Counted from the stretch's first letter, positions 25,850 to 37,577 are shown. The stretch: 64,000 bases of DNA from Neoechinorhynchus agilis (GCA_051530055.1 CM121341.1:744001-808000); one strand, 5' to 3'. Notes: generated by a model not told the origin, from the sequence alone. Program-made: numbers and translations.

Positions 25850-28265
25850 GAAATTATAATTACAGTGTCTAAAATCTCACAAATCATCGACAGAAAATCC
25901 CTTGGGATGATAGAGTTTTAGATGTGGTGATCTTAATTTTGGATGGAAATTATTTTATTGAATAACTAACATCTAAATGACTTGCAAGCGATGACTGATG
26001 AGGCGAGGGTTCGTCGCGAAATATCTCAATTCAATAAAACAAATTATATCCTAGATTGTGATCGCCACATTTCCAATCTCAAAAATCATCGAGAGAAAAT
26101 CCTTCGAGATGACAGAGTTGGAAATGTTGTGATCATTATTCCGGATATAAAAGATTTAATTGAATAAATCACATCTTTAATAACTTCAAACAATGACTGA
26201 TGAGTTTCTCGCGAAATATCGCAATTCGATTAAATATTTTCTCCTCTGAATTGCAATCATCACATCATCAATTTCAAAAATCATCGAGAGAAAATCCTTT
26301 GGGATGATGGAGCTGGAGATGCTGTGATCACAATACAGGAAAAAAACTAATAAAGCTTTTTTAGATGACTGATAAGGTGAGGCTTTCTCGCGAAATATCT
26401 CAATTCAATAAAATGTTTTCTATCGGATAACCGAGAACCCAATGTGATGTATCCAGTTTTCAAAAATTAGGGGAGAATTACATAATTTTAGCATGATTGT
26501 TGAAAATAACCACTTATTTTTCTCTGTACCATTGCACACCTTGGTTTTTCGCTGCAAGGTCTCCAATCATCTTGATGAACAGTAGTTGAATAGAACAACA
26601 TTCTGATTCGAACAATTAACGTTCAACTGTAAAATATTTTCTATCCAAAATTATGATCACCACATCTAAAACTCTATCATCCGAAGGATTTTCTCTTGAT
26701 GATCTTTGAAATTGGAGATGTGGTGATTACAACCCAGGATAGCAAAATATTTAATAGACTAGAGATCTTTCGAAAGAGGAGGCTTCGTCAGTCATCTAAA
26801 AAGCTTTATTTGTTTTTATCCTGTATTGTGATCACAGCATCTCCAACTCCATCATCCCAAAGGATTTTCTTTAGATGATTTTTGAAATTGAGGATGTGAT
26901 GATTGCAATCCAGGGAAAAATTAATCGAATTGAGATATTCACCCTCGCCTCGTCACATCGCTTCAAGTCATTTAGATGTGAGTATTCATAAAATATTTTC
27001 TATCCAAAATTATGATCACCACATCTAAAACTCTATCACCAGGATTTTCTTGATGATTTTGAATTGGAGATGTGGTGATTACAACCCAGGATAGCAAAAT
27101 ATTTAATAGACTAGAGATCTTTCGAAAGAGGAGGCTTCGTCAGTCATCTAAAAAGCTTTATTTGTTTTTATCCTGTATTGTGATCACAGCATCTCCAACT
27201 CCATCATCCCAAAGGATTTTCTTTAGATGATTTTTGAAATTGAGGATGTGATGATTGCAATCCAGGGAAAAAATATTTAATCGAATTGAGATATTTCGCG
27301 ACGAACCCTCGCCTCGTCAGTCATCGCTTGCAAGTCATTTAGATGTGAGTTATTCAATAAAATATTTTCTATCCAAAATTATGATCACCACATCTAAAAC
27401 TCTATCACCCGAAGGATTTTCTCTTGATGATCTTTGAAGTTGGAGATGTGGTGATTACAACCCAGGATAGCAAAATATTTAATAGACTAGAGATCTTTCG
27501 AAAGAGGAGGCTTCGTCAGTCATCTAAAAAGCTTTATTTGTTTTTATCCTGTATTGTGATCACAGCATCTCCAACTCCATCATCCCAAAGGATTTTCTTT
27601 AGATGATTTTTGAAATTGAGGATGTGATGATTGCAATCCAGGGAAAAAATATTTAATCGAATTGAGATATTTCGCGACGAACCCTCGCCTCGTCAGTCAT
27701 CGCTTGCAAGTCATTTAGATGTGAGTTATTCAATAAAATATTTTCTATCCAAAATTATGATCACCACATCTAAAACTCTATCATCCGAAGGATTTTCTCT
27801 TGATGATCTTTGAAATTGGAGATGTGGTGATTACAACCCAGGATAGCAAAATATTTAATAGACTAGAGATCTTTCGAAAGAGGAGGCTTCGTCAGTCATC
27901 TAAAAAGCTTTATTTGTTTTTATCCTGTATTGTGATCACAGCATCTCCAACTCCATCATCCCAAAGGATTTTCTTTAGATGATTTTTGAAATTGAGGATG
28001 TGATGATTGCAATCCAGGGAAAAAATATTTAATCGAATTGAGATATTTCGCGACGAACCCTCGCCTCGTCAGTCATCGCTTGCAAGTCATTTAGATGTGA
28101 GTTATTCAATAAAATATTTTCTATCCAAAATTATGATCACCACATCTAAAACTCTATCATCCCAAGGGATTTTCTGTCGATGATTTTTGAGATTGGAGAT
28201 GTGGTGATTACAATCCAGGATAGAAAAATATTTAATAGACTTGAGATATTGTGCGAGAGCCTCGC
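25850..28265. repeat. Palindromic repeat block (family 2) with a 376-bp higher-order tandem array
   Basis: Each basic unit has arms such as TTATGATCACCACATCT and GAGATGTGGTGATTACAA around a loop with AAGGATTTTCTCTTGATGAT. Units are joined by a spacer containing GAGATATTTCGCGACGAA and CTCGCCTCGTCAGTCATC. From about 26,640 to 28,110 four copies form a tandem array. The last copies are 376 bp apart and nearly identical (27,424 to 27,800); earlier ones are slightly shorter. Single copies occur at 50,330-50,545 and, diverged, at 55,640-55,850. The recurring 60-codon frames are by-products of the repeat. Confidence 0.9.
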
Positions 28266-28990
28266 CTGTGTTGCGTTTTTCGTTGAGTTTTTAGTGAAAG
28301 TTTTGTTTCCTTCCAGTAGTGTTAGACGCAGCGATATGTAAGGCTTCCAAAAAAGGCGTCTTTTTAAGTTTTGCCTCAAGAAAAATCAGCGCGGCGATGT
28401 TGAAAAGTCTCTTTTGTGTTGGATGACTGTCCCCGAACTTCGGGAATGGCGATCCCGTGCACTCGAACCTTAAAACACACAAAATTTAACGACTTTTTAA
28501 AGATCGCTAAAATTCTAATTTAATTATCCTGAAGGAAATTCTGTCGATGATTGCCACTATGGATTTTTAACGATCGCCTCAAATAATTGTAATCAATTTC
28601 GACGAAGGTCGATTATGTCAACATCCAAAATGTTTTATGGCATTCGCAATACTATAAAAGACTTCTAAATCCGCTACCCCATAACGCTAAAAAAAGGAGA
28701 AATCAATTCTTAAATTAGTTTTCGGCGAATGTAATAAAACCTCGGAATAACAACTGAAAACTTTCATATCTTTTCAGGAAAACGATCGAGTAATGACACT
28801 AAAGAGCGAAAGAAATTTATCCTCGGAATCTGTAGATAAAGTTTGCCTACATTTAAAATTATATGAAATTATGTTAAGTGAATGATCAGTATTTTTATGA
28901 AATTGGTTGGATTGTGCAGTAGTTTTTTTAAGGTTGATAGTATTTGAATCAGAATCTTTTTTTATTTCCGCATAACGTCGTTGCTAACTT
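28266..28990. other. Intergenic stretch, nothing recognised
   Basis: No supported gene. A short piece near 28,435 (GGCGATCCCGTGCACTCGAA) resembles one near 25,760, so minor dispersed repeats are present. Confidence 0.4.
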
Positions 28991-29310
28991 CCCAGATCCA
29001 TCTCTTCGCCACTCGGAATCGTCGTAAGGACACTTGCAGCGTTGCCGCGCTTTATCGCGAGATCTATATTTAGTAGGAATTTTGTCGATAGGAGAGAAAT
29101 GAAATTAAGAATTTATTGATTTCTTTCACGATATTTCGATCCAATATCTCGGATCTTCTTCAGCAAGAACGCTCCTGCTCTTGGTTCTCCGGTTGCGATC
29201 CTCATCTTCATTGACAGATCCGCCGTGAAGTTCTTGGCCTCAGCACCGAAGGCTCCGAACGTCTCAACGCCGAAAAGGACGAAGTGGTATGTCCTCAAGA
29301 GCTCGGCAGG
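28991..29310 (-). mobile_element. LINE-type reverse transcriptase C-terminal tail (orphan fragment A)
   Basis: On the minus strand reads FVLFGVETFGAFGAEAKNF, then GEPRAGAFLLKKI, then after about 100 nt of unrelated sequence RGNAASVLTTIPSG. This matches the tail common to one group of animal reverse transcriptases (VETLGxxG ... QRGNAASVLGT). No RT core is attached. Companion fragments lie at 44,640-44,880 and 46,411-46,610. Confidence 0.6.
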
Positions 29311-29412
29311 TTTTTTTAATATAACTGAGTCTTAGTGTTATTATTCGTTTCAAAAGTGCACCAAAATACTTAGTAAATTTTACCGTTTCACAGGAAATAC
29401 TACATCTTCGAT

Positions 29413-29541
29413 TTAATTTGATTAATATTTCATCCTCTACGTGGGACTTATTTAGAATTTGTAAAGTGTTTTATCCGCATTTGAAAGTCATAAAACACTT
29501 TAACAATTCTAAAGTCAGAGGACGAAATATTAAATTAATTC
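29413..29541. repeat. Foldback repeat related to the myosin-intron hairpin
   Basis: Arms AATTTGATTAATATTTCATC and GACGAAATATTAAATTAATT flank an inner pair AAAGTGTTTTAT/ATAAAACACTTT around CCGCATTTG. Non-coding. Confidence 0.7.
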
Positions 29542-29879
29542 CACCTTGACCAAAACTCGCTCAATATGATCGTTGACACAAATGATCCCTTAATATTTAC
29601 GATTTAAAAAAATATACATTGGATTGATCGCAAACCTTTGGTTTTGAATATGTTTCGCGGTTCCCAACTTAACTGTTCGGAACCTGAATGTTGGACCACG
29701 ATATGAAGATAGAAACTTGCATTCCCCTCAAAAAAACGATGCATATGAAGAAAACATGCGACATCTCCACTTTAACACGACCGAGCCCCTGACAAAAACA
29801 GGAGTTCTTAGGATCCATTAACGAATTCCATTGATAATGTTCATCAAATGCCTATCACGACATCACCAATACAAAACGA

Positions 29880-30910
29880 AATTGTCCAGAAACTTTCTGA
29901 GGCCGCAAAGAGATTCACTTCCCTGTTGACAGACTGCATGGAGACTAACTCAGAGTTGTCGTGGATGCTTGCGTTAAAAAGCGAATAAGTTCTTTTGACG
30001 AAAAGTTTACTCAATGCCTTTCGACAGCATGCGAGCTACGTAAGGAGTATGTCCAGAAGATTAACCCCCACCGAAGCTCAATTCGGTCGCTTGCTGGACG
30101 CGTTTCTTCGAAGCTCGGAGACGGAGATGTCAGAGGAGGCTCCTACAATGGCCAAATCAAAATTCTATTGTTCGTTGAGCATCACTTGTTATGAGGAAAA
30201 TTCATCACTCTACCACTCATCATTCATGTCCAGTCGACCAATTTCCAGGGGAGAGTTGATTCCCAAAGCAATTTAGCTATTTGTCGGTGCATCTTTGTGC
30301 CCTTGCGAAAATGGAAGGTGGGATGCGTCCCATTGCAATTGGAACAACTCTGGGCCGCTCAACAGCAAAAATTTTAAATAAAAGGATCGCGGAAAAAGTA
30401 GGGATGCTGCTTCGCCCTACTCAGTTAGACAGCTGTACACCTTGTGGCGCAGAGGCGATCGTTCATTCACTCCGCACGTTTATCACCGGAAACTCAAAGC
30501 CGTGCGTGATCTTGAAATGTGATTTCAAAAATGTATTCAACAAAGTTCACCGATCAGATTTGCTCGAAGTAGTTAGAGATCACGCACCAGAAGCATTTCG
30601 CTATTTCGTTAATGCTTAATGGGACTTCAAATCCCCTGTTCACGTTTTGTGGTCCGAAAGAGGAGTTCAACAAGACGATCCTTTTGGCCCAATAGCTTTC
30701 TCATTCGCAGTCAATCTCGTCGCGCATCCTCTCCAATCCAACTTTCATTTCGCAATTGCTGCATAGGCTGCGCACAGCACCTTTTTTAGACATAAGGATA
30801 ACCTCGCAAAATTAGCCGAGACGGTGAAAACCTCTCTCGAGAAAATTGTAAATACTCAGCTGTCGGACAAGGTCTTCTTTACACATTTACACCAGGACGG
30901 CAGCTAAGTG
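29880..30910 (+). mobile_element. Decayed LINE reverse transcriptase fragment
   Basis: Contains SSKLGDGDVRGG (pre-RT linker of this LINE group, about 30,100). At 30,281-30,619 the RT domain start reads CALAKMEGGMRPIAIGTTLG, GRSTAKILNKRI, PTQLDSCTPCGAEAIVHSLR and ILKCDFKNVFNKV (RT motif A, with D). In another frame about 30,655 GVQQDDPFGPIAFSFA (motif B, usually QQGDPLGP) follows. The catalytic YxDD box is not seen, and frame changes mark it as dead. Probably the same family as the orphan C-terminal tails elsewhere in the window. Confidence 0.8.
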
Positions 30911-31246
30911 ATCAATAGCGGTGGCGCGAACGTTTTAAAAGTTAACATTGTACTATAATGTAAAAATTATTGGAAATTAAAAAAGTCAACGAAAATGTGA
31001 CTTTCAAAGCACCAAGTTCTACTGAACTATAGAGCAATAAATTCCTCTTTGATTCAAAAAGGGAATGCTGAATGCATCCTCTATTCCATGGAGGATAAAG
31101 ATGTTCCTCCGTTTCCCCTGGGAATTTTATAAATCTTTGAGCTGTTTTTTAAACCCCAATATTTTTGAAAATTCGCTTAGTCACATTTAAAGCAGAGATT
31201 TATTCTCAAATAAAAGCAAAAGTGCTCACTGCTTTGTATGTCCGAT

Positions 31247-32308
31247 CTATTTTCTGATTCTAATTCTTGGTTTGACTGCAGTCGGTCTTCGGCGAAAAGT
31301 AATGACATTGTAGATTGTTTGCATGAACGGTCGACTACACCAGCAATATAAGGTGAAATTGGTTGATCCATTGGTAACAATGAGCACTTCGCAGGCGCAT
31401 CGAAGTATGTTCAGAGCGAATTGATTGTTTGAATCGACGATGAATTTATCATTTACCGATAGAATATTAAGGACCAGTACTGGGAATTGGCATAAGAAAA
31501 AAGTAGCCATTATAAGAATGATCATGTATGTTAGACGCCGATCAGTCCTCGAAGCGACCATTGACATTCTTCGATTCAGTTTTATAACTTGACGAATGAT
31601 CATCACATTTGAGAAGGTTATCGCAATGAACGGAATTAAATAGAGAACTGGAATGTAAAGGTAACTGTGTAACAGTTTTTGATGTTTGATTCCAAATGGC
31701 GTTAGGATAAGATGATAACGAGCGAGTTTACCAGTATTTCCAGCTCCATTGTTCCATCCAGCGTAATGGTCATGAACGGCGTAACTATATTCGAACCAGG
31801 ACGGCATACAGTAAGCGATTGAAAATACGAATATGACAAAAATTGCGACGAGACTGGTTTTTACTGAACCGTATTTTAAGGACCGAAGACTGTACCTTAA
31901 ACATATACAGCGGTCAATGGAAATCATTGTGGTCAGCAATATGAAGCACAATTGAGTTATGTTGATCAATGGCAAAGATATCCATTGAAGCCGGATACAT
32001 AGAGAGGAATACCAATGGTAATTGTCGTATTGAGCTTTGAACAACTCAGTAAATCTTCCCGCGATCACATATTTTAGTGAGTTCGTCGATAACCATAAAA
32101 CCAAAAAAATAGTGTTGCTCGCGGAGAGGGCAATCATATAAGCATTGATCGATGTGAGCTTATCGACCAGACTAGCTATTATGATTATGACATTGCCGAA
32201 GATACCGGGAAGTCCGATCAAAATGCACGCATAGCTCGTGATCAGTCTGATAAACACTAAAGTCGAACGTCGCTCAAGTTCTGCGTTTATGGATTCATTG
32301 TTTCTCAT
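31247..32308 (-). CDS. Class A GPCR, FMRFamide/neuropeptide receptor-like
   Basis: About 350 residues with seven hydrophobic segments. The N-terminus has an N-glycosylation site (MRNNESINAEL). TM1 (CILIGLPGIFGNVIIIIASLV) carries the GN motif. TM3 ends ISIDRCICLRY (DRC instead of DRY), TM5 has YLIPFIAITFSNVMII, TM6 FFLCQFPVLVLNIL (CQFP for CWLP) and TM7 NGSTNFTLYCW, where NPxxY is lost, as in several FMRFamide-type receptors. The tail is short and basic (RRRPTAVKPRIRIRK). I chose the ATG at 32,308; one at 32,374 would add 22 residues, and an intron-like GTGAGT ... CTTTTAG just upstream suggests a 5' exon. Single coding exon. Ligand unknown. Confidence 0.8.
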   Translation of the reverse strand: MRNNESINAELERRSTLVFIRLITSYACILIGLPGIFGNVIIIIASLVDKLTSINAYMIALSASNTIFLVLWLSTNSLKYVIAGRFTELFKAQYDNYHWYSSLCIRLQWISLPLINITQLCFILLTTMISIDRCICLRYSLRSLKYGSVKTSLVAIFVIFVFSIAYCMPSWFEYSYAVHDHYAGWNNGAGNTGKLARYHLILTPFGIKHQKLLHSYLYIPVLYLIPFIAITFSNVMIIRQVIKLNRRMSMVASRTDRRLTYMIILIMATFFLCQFPVLVLNILSVNDKFIVDSNNQFALNILRCACEVLIVTNGSTNFTLYCWCSRPFMQTIYNVITFRRRPTAVKPRIRIRK

Positions 32309-32374
32309 TGCAATCGAAGCGTAGATGTTCAATTGAGCCGGAAATGTCGAAAAACTACGCACTGGAACTATCAT

Positions 32375-34549
32375 GACTATTTTGTTATTGCATATGCAAA
32401 TAATAAAGCTAAAAGGAATATCACTCACTTGAACAAATTCAATGAATTTCTCTTAAAACATTCCTTGAAGTCATAAATCTCTGAAAAGCATACAGTTAGC
32501 TCGGTAAATGTCCTCTTGATTTGTTGAGCCTTTTGGTACAATGTTCACCTTCGAACATTATTATAAGAATATTTTGTAGTGAAAAGTTGATACTTAAAGC
32601 CAGAATAGAACTTTCAGTGGCTTAAAGTACATTTAATGAGGGAATTGGTGCAAAAGTACATTCTGATTTTTTTAGGGATGATTTCTTAATTTGACTTAAT
32701 CAAAATTCCTCTTCGAGACGCAGAAAGTGCCTTTTCACTTTAACTCATTTAATCTCGCTCTTGGACGAACCGAATTTGAGTTGACATCCGATTAAACACT
32801 AAGGGAATGGAAGTTCGTGGTGTATTTTTTTTAACTACGACCTAATTAGTTCTACTTGGAAGAGTGATTTTCCTTTACATTTGGTAGCTTGCGGAATTGC
32901 AACCTTAAAAAAAGTGGCACAGTACATGACTTTAGCAAAAAAAGAACTGCTTTTAGCTTTAGAAATTATCCTGGTGGCGTGTGAAGGCGCTTATTTGAAT
33001 GCTATGCTGTATAAGCTATGCACTTAAACTCTTTTTTAAGTTGCTTCGTACACACTTTGTGCACCTTGATGTTCTCTTTTGAGATATCTCAGACCACCTT
33101 TAGTGTCAATCAATTTTTAGAGAATGGACTTGCTTTTTGCCAATTACAAGCATCAAATAAGAAACGAAGAAGGGGGTGGGCTATAACTTTTAAATGACGA
33201 AATCTCATCTTTTGTCTTAAAAATGAAAATTTTAAGAGTATCCCATTTTGATTCGGAATTTTTTAAAGATAAATTGTTTTTAATTTTATAATGAAATATA
33301 AAGATGATGTTATATGAGAACCAATGTTACAAATACTTTTCCACTCATGCCCCTTCATTCTAATCGTACCAAACGCCAAATCGGACCAAAATCATGAGTA
33401 TTAACTATTCTCGGCCTAAAGCGTAGAAGAATAAACCCCCCATCGTTCGATAAACTAAGGCGTTCTTCACTAAAACGTAAATGTGACTAAAATGCCCATA
33501 AAAGTCTAGAAACTGTTACGGGATAGAGGATCAGGTTTAGAGACGGATGCAAAGCGTTGTCACTCATAAAATTAGTGACAATGAGTGTTAAGGGGTTTTA
33601 CTTTGTGCATTTATCAGCTTTATGGATTTTAAACATTTACTTTTATGCATGCCGCTGTGATGTTCGGTCAATATGTCATTTTTTTCATTTTCCTTAATGA
33701 CTTTGAAGTTGTCAAGTTGTACAAGAAAGTATGAAACGTCTGAATGGCGAGATTCTTCGATTGAGCACATTACTAATCTAAAAGTGAAGATAAACTGCGA
33801 AAACGCGTTCGGGATTCATACTGTAATGATAACATATAATTGTGTTAGGATTATACATCGTATAATACTATTTTTATTTTGAACTTAATTATGCAGTAAA
33901 GAACACCATTTTGACTGTCATGAGACGCGATGGAATTTCCTGTGAGTTTATAAACTTTTGTTTACTTCATTTTAATCAATGTTTCAAAGAAATATGTGAA
34001 CAAAAACGTTTCATGTGGCGATTTACGAATACAGCCAATCATAGTGCATCGAAACACTAATAAATAGTACAGGTTTTCGCAACTCCAAATGTTAGTTGAT
34101 TTACCAAAACGGAACATGGTTATTTCTAATTTGTTAGATCATGATTAAGAAACGTTTATTGTTCAAATTCTCGTGATAATCGTGGGGTCAGAATTAGAAT
34201 CGAATTCATTAGAAATGGATTTGATCTACTGAAGTCTTAATGTATTCGAAAATAAGTTTTTATATCGATCATAATTTATAATGTAAAATCGAAATTTCAG
34301 TTCCGTTTCACATCATGGAAGGGGAAAAGTCAAAAAATAGTCAATTGCTATCTACGCAATTAAAACAGCCGTTCGGATCTAATGGTTTTAGAATATTAAG
34401 ACGACATTATTGTTGTAGGTAAAAATGAATTTGCACCGGCTGCATTTGAACATTACTTTCAACGATTCATCGTAACGAATAGGTTTCTAAAATGGTGAAA
34501 TTTATCGCTCAGCTATCTGAAAGGAAATTCACACATAAATTTGGCAACA
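32375..34549. other. Intergenic stretch, nothing recognised
   Basis: About 2.2 kb of AT-rich DNA with no supported gene, RNA or strong repeat. Confidence 0.4.
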
Positions 34550-34834
34550 TCAACCATTATTCTTTTTCTCTTCGTTTTTCGGTTTCGCCTTAGGGGCAAC
34601 GTTTCTTTTTGGTATCTTGATTTTTCGTGGAGGCGGACCTTTTGGTTCTAGCTTTGGTGGAGGCGGTGGTTCCTCAGCCAACTTATTAGCCTCATCTATT
34701 GCTTCAAACAAACTTTTTCCTTCTTCCTGGCACTTTCCAATATACTCGATTTGGTTTTTTAGCGAGAAATTGACTTGGTAAGGATAGTTCTTTGGTCCGC
34801 CACCGCCAGTTTCTGTTGATCGTCCAAAAGGCAT
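34550..34834 (-). CDS. Small proline/lysine-rich protein, unknown function
   Basis: A 94-residue protein starting MPFGRSTETGGGG. Residues 15-50 look like a real folded or helical piece (YPYQVNFSLKNQIEYIGKCQ, LFEAIDEANKLAEE). The tail is low-complexity (PPPPPKLEPKGPPPRKIKIP, then Lys/Asn-rich to KNEEKKNNG). Its codon-like composition is unlike the AT-rich surroundings, which supports a gene. No family recognised, no signal peptide and no membrane segment. Confidence 0.55.
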   Translation of the reverse strand: MPFGRSTETGGGGPKNYPYQVNFSLKNQIEYIGKCQEEGKSLFEAIDEANKLAEEPPPPPKLEPKGPPPRKIKIPKRNVAPKAKPKNEEKKNNG

Positions 34835-35989
34835 CGGATAAAATGTGGACACATTTGTTGCAATATTTATCTCTCGTTATTTTTATACCTTTACCAAGCT
34901 CTCGTCAATATATTTTTGATGGATGCACCCAAAAAAATTACACATACAAAAATGGTTACGGTTGCAATGGGCTGTAGCTCTTGGACATAAGGAAATTAAC
35001 GTACGACGAGAAAAACTGGTGAATTAACTCGTGCAAAAATCTTTATGCAAACAAATCTTTTTAAAAAAATTCCTAACAAGTTGTAGTCGAACGATTTTAA
35101 GTTAAGAAAAGAATAGTGATTGAGCGAGTATATGGAGATCGCCTGTACGAAACACAATCAATTATTAAAGGACGTATTGCGGCTTCACTTACGGTTAAAT
35201 AAACTTCGATCTTATCAATCGAGTACAAAACAGAAAATCAGTCGAAATATCCGCCTATGTAAAAATTTTTTAAACTATTTAGCTGTTTTTTAAGCCGGAA
35301 ACGAAAAATAAAAAGATAAATGCGTTTTTCCGATAAATATAAATAGTGGGCACATTGATTTGAGAGAGCAGTTTAACTATGGACTGATTATTCTACGGGA
35401 TACTTTCATACGCTGTAATTTCCAAAGGGTTTCTGATTTACGCTGATACATTCAATAAGATAAAGAAACGGTTTCTCAATTCGACAATTTAGGATTACGC
35501 CTAAATCTTGACATCATTATAGCGAAAAAACAAATTTCATTTTGCATAAGTAAAAACGGAATGTTTCAGCCGCAAATAGCTAATAAAGCTGAGAAATTAC
35601 ATGATTTGTTTAACATTTGTTCTCAAATGGCAACCAAAAAAATTTAAAAAATGAACTGTGCTCCTAAATTACACAAAACAGTCCATTTATTAAATAGTAC
35701 GCACAGTAAAGAAGTTTCCAGCATAAATTTCCTAAGATAACGCCTTTAATGATTAAATTCAATCGAATACGGATTTTCCTAGTCGATTAAATAATAAAGA
35801 ATTGTTTAACAATTTAGTTCTTTTACCTTTTTCTTTAACATTGCCACGTAAACATTTCTTCTTCTGAATTAAAAAATGATAATTAAAGAATATTTCTTGG
35901 TTAAAAACGAACCTTTCGGGATTTAATTCTTAATTCTTCGCTTTCATGATCACAAAAAGAACTTTAAATAAGAAGTTGGTTGAGATATT
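34835..35989. other. Intergenic stretch, nothing recognised
   Basis: AT-rich, with only short unsupported frames and no strong repeat. Confidence 0.4.
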
Positions 35990-37231
35990 TTAACAAACTA
36001 ACCTTGATGTTTCTGTATTTAACAAAGTATTGTTGCCGTCAGATTGATTGTGTGTTTTTGATTTTGTGACAAATTCACTCGACACTTCGCGATTCTTGGC
36101 AGACTCGTTCTTTGGAGTTTGCGACGTGTTATCCTGATCAGTTCGGTTAAGATCCACTCTAGGTTCACGCAATTCAGCCATCGAAATAGCGACACAGGGC
36201 ACCCTGATAATTTTTCCCGAATCGACTAATTTCACGGCCCATTTCTCATAGACGGGAAGCTCAGACTCAGCAGCCATTCGCCTCGAAAGCATGAGTGCCT
36301 CCCTTGTAAGGTGACTAGTCCTGGAACCCCTTTTATCCTCGGTAGATCGCATTAACTCAATTTTTTGGCCTCTATTAGCAAGCACGTCCCCGTCTCGGTT
36401 CCTAATTTCCCGATTTAAACACAGAAACGGGCTATTTCCACTTCTAAGCATCTCTTCAACTTTACTCAAGAAATCAACGCATGCGGTGAATTGGTCGCAT
36501 CCTCGTTGGCATACATCGATGGGCTTATATTGCGCTTCACACGTTCTATGGAGAACATTAGCACCAGTAGCCACTAACAATTCACAGGTTTCAACGTCAT
36601 TGTGGACGGCTGCAAGGTGAAGCGGAGTCCAACCGTCGTGGTCAAAAGCATTCACATCAGCTCCTAAATGCCTCGATAACATAACGATACTTCTTCTACT
36701 CCCTTCATTGACGGCAATATGAAGAGCCGTTTCGCCCCATCCGTTTTGTAAATCCACGTCCTTTGTTTCACGGAGTGCGGACAGTAACGCCTGGCAATCG
36801 TCGTTTTTAACCGCTTCAAACTGATCTAAAGCAGGATCGAATCTCACACGTCGACCGTTTCCACGTATATATTCCTCATCGGTTTGATTGATTAAAGACT
36901 GACATCTCTGAGTGTCTGCCCTTATTCTTGCTTCTTCATTGTTAGCTTGAGCCTCATCACCAATCAATCGAAACCAATTCGAACGAACCCGACTCAAAAG
37001 CCGTCGATATCTAGTGTAAGGCCGTACCAAAGATGTATCATCGGATGCTCCAATCGCTTTCTCGTCTACTTCCACGATTTCCTTTCGTTTCCTATTTGGA
37101 CGCTTCAAAGGAGGTCTTCGTACATAAGGAACATCCCGAATTCTCAGTACATCCGGATCAGTCCAAGGACGACACGAATATAGCAGCGGGAAACTTAAAA
37201 ATCCCACTGCCAAAACAATTGGAAGTTTCAT
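35990..37231 (-). CDS. ASPP/iASPP-like ankyrin protein with RVRF motif and eroded SH3
   Basis: ASPP proteins bind p53-family factors and PP1 through a C-terminal RVxF-ankyrin-SH3 module. Here RRVRFDPALDQFEA matches the conserved RVRFDPLALLLDA. Ankyrin repeats follow (WGETALHIAVNEG, LGADVNAFDHDGWTPLHLAA, VETCELLVATGANVLHRT), then CVDFLSKVEEMLRSGNSPFL, aligning with the ASPP linker into SH3. The SH3-equivalent part keeps only EKWAVKLVDSGKIIRVP (ASPP: EWWWARL...GYVP). The long N-terminal half of ASPP2 is absent. From the ATG at 37,231 the protein (about 413 residues) begins MKLPIVLAVGFLSFPLLYSC, a hydrophobic segment like a signal peptide or anchor; an upstream ATG at 37,297 would add 22 residues. 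Single exon. ASPP kinship is my reading from remembered sequences; PP1 and p53 binding are inferred. Confidence 0.65.
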   Translation of the reverse strand: MKLPIVLAVGFLSFPLLYSCRPWTDPDVLRIRDVPYVRRPPLKRPNRKRKEIVEVDEKAIGASDDTSLVRPYTRYRRLLSRVRSNWFRLIGDEAQANNEEARIRADTQRCQSLINQTDEEYIRGNGRRVRFDPALDQFEAVKNDDCQALLSALRETKDVDLQNGWGETALHIAVNEGSRRSIVMLSRHLGADVNAFDHDGWTPLHLAAVHNDVETCELLVATGANVLHRTCEAQYKPIDVCQRGCDQFTACVDFLSKVEEMLRSGNSPFLCLNREIRNRDGDVLANRGQKIELMRSTEDKRGSRTSHLTREALMLSRRMAAESELPVYEKWAVKLVDSGKIIRVPCVAISMAELREPRVDLNRTDQDNTSQTPKNESAKNREVSSEFVTKSKTHNQSDGNNTLLNTETSRLVC

Positions 37232-37430
37232 TGGTCGATTGAACCATTCGATTGAACAATGACGAAAAATATCACCATGGTATCGGTTATGCGACATTCT
37301 CAAACTACGTGTAAATCAATCAATGCGGATATTGGAAAACATCTAGAAACAACAACAACTTGGAATTTGAAATATCTCATGAAAAGTATAAACTTTCTAA
37401 AGAAGTTGTTCATTCACTCTATTTTTTTGG

Positions 37431-37577
37431 TGATGAGAACAATATCAATTAATTCAAAAATATTTCGTCCGTCTTTTCTCGGAATTCTTCAGGTTGTTTC
37501 ACAATTTTTTTCAACCGTGAAAGCCCGACAAGAGACGGAAAAAATATTCTTGAATTAATCGTTATTGTTCTCATCAA
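37431..37577. repeat. Foldback repeat
   Basis: TGATGAGAACAAT and ATTGTTCTCATCA form the outer ends. Inside, AATTAATTCAAAAATATTT pairs imperfectly with AAATATTCTTGAATTAAT, and CGTCCGTCT with AGACGG. About 147 bp, non-coding, just upstream of the ASPP-like gene. Confidence 0.7.

Noticed and set aside
26696-27982. Recurrent 60-codon frames (MMIFEIGDVVITTQDSKIFN type)
   Set aside because: Produced by the palindromic tandem repeat; no coding constraint is visible and the same DNA reads similarly on both strands.
25850-28265. Possible CRISPR-like array
   Set aside because: Eukaryotic context, long palindromic units without unique spacers, and no cas genes.
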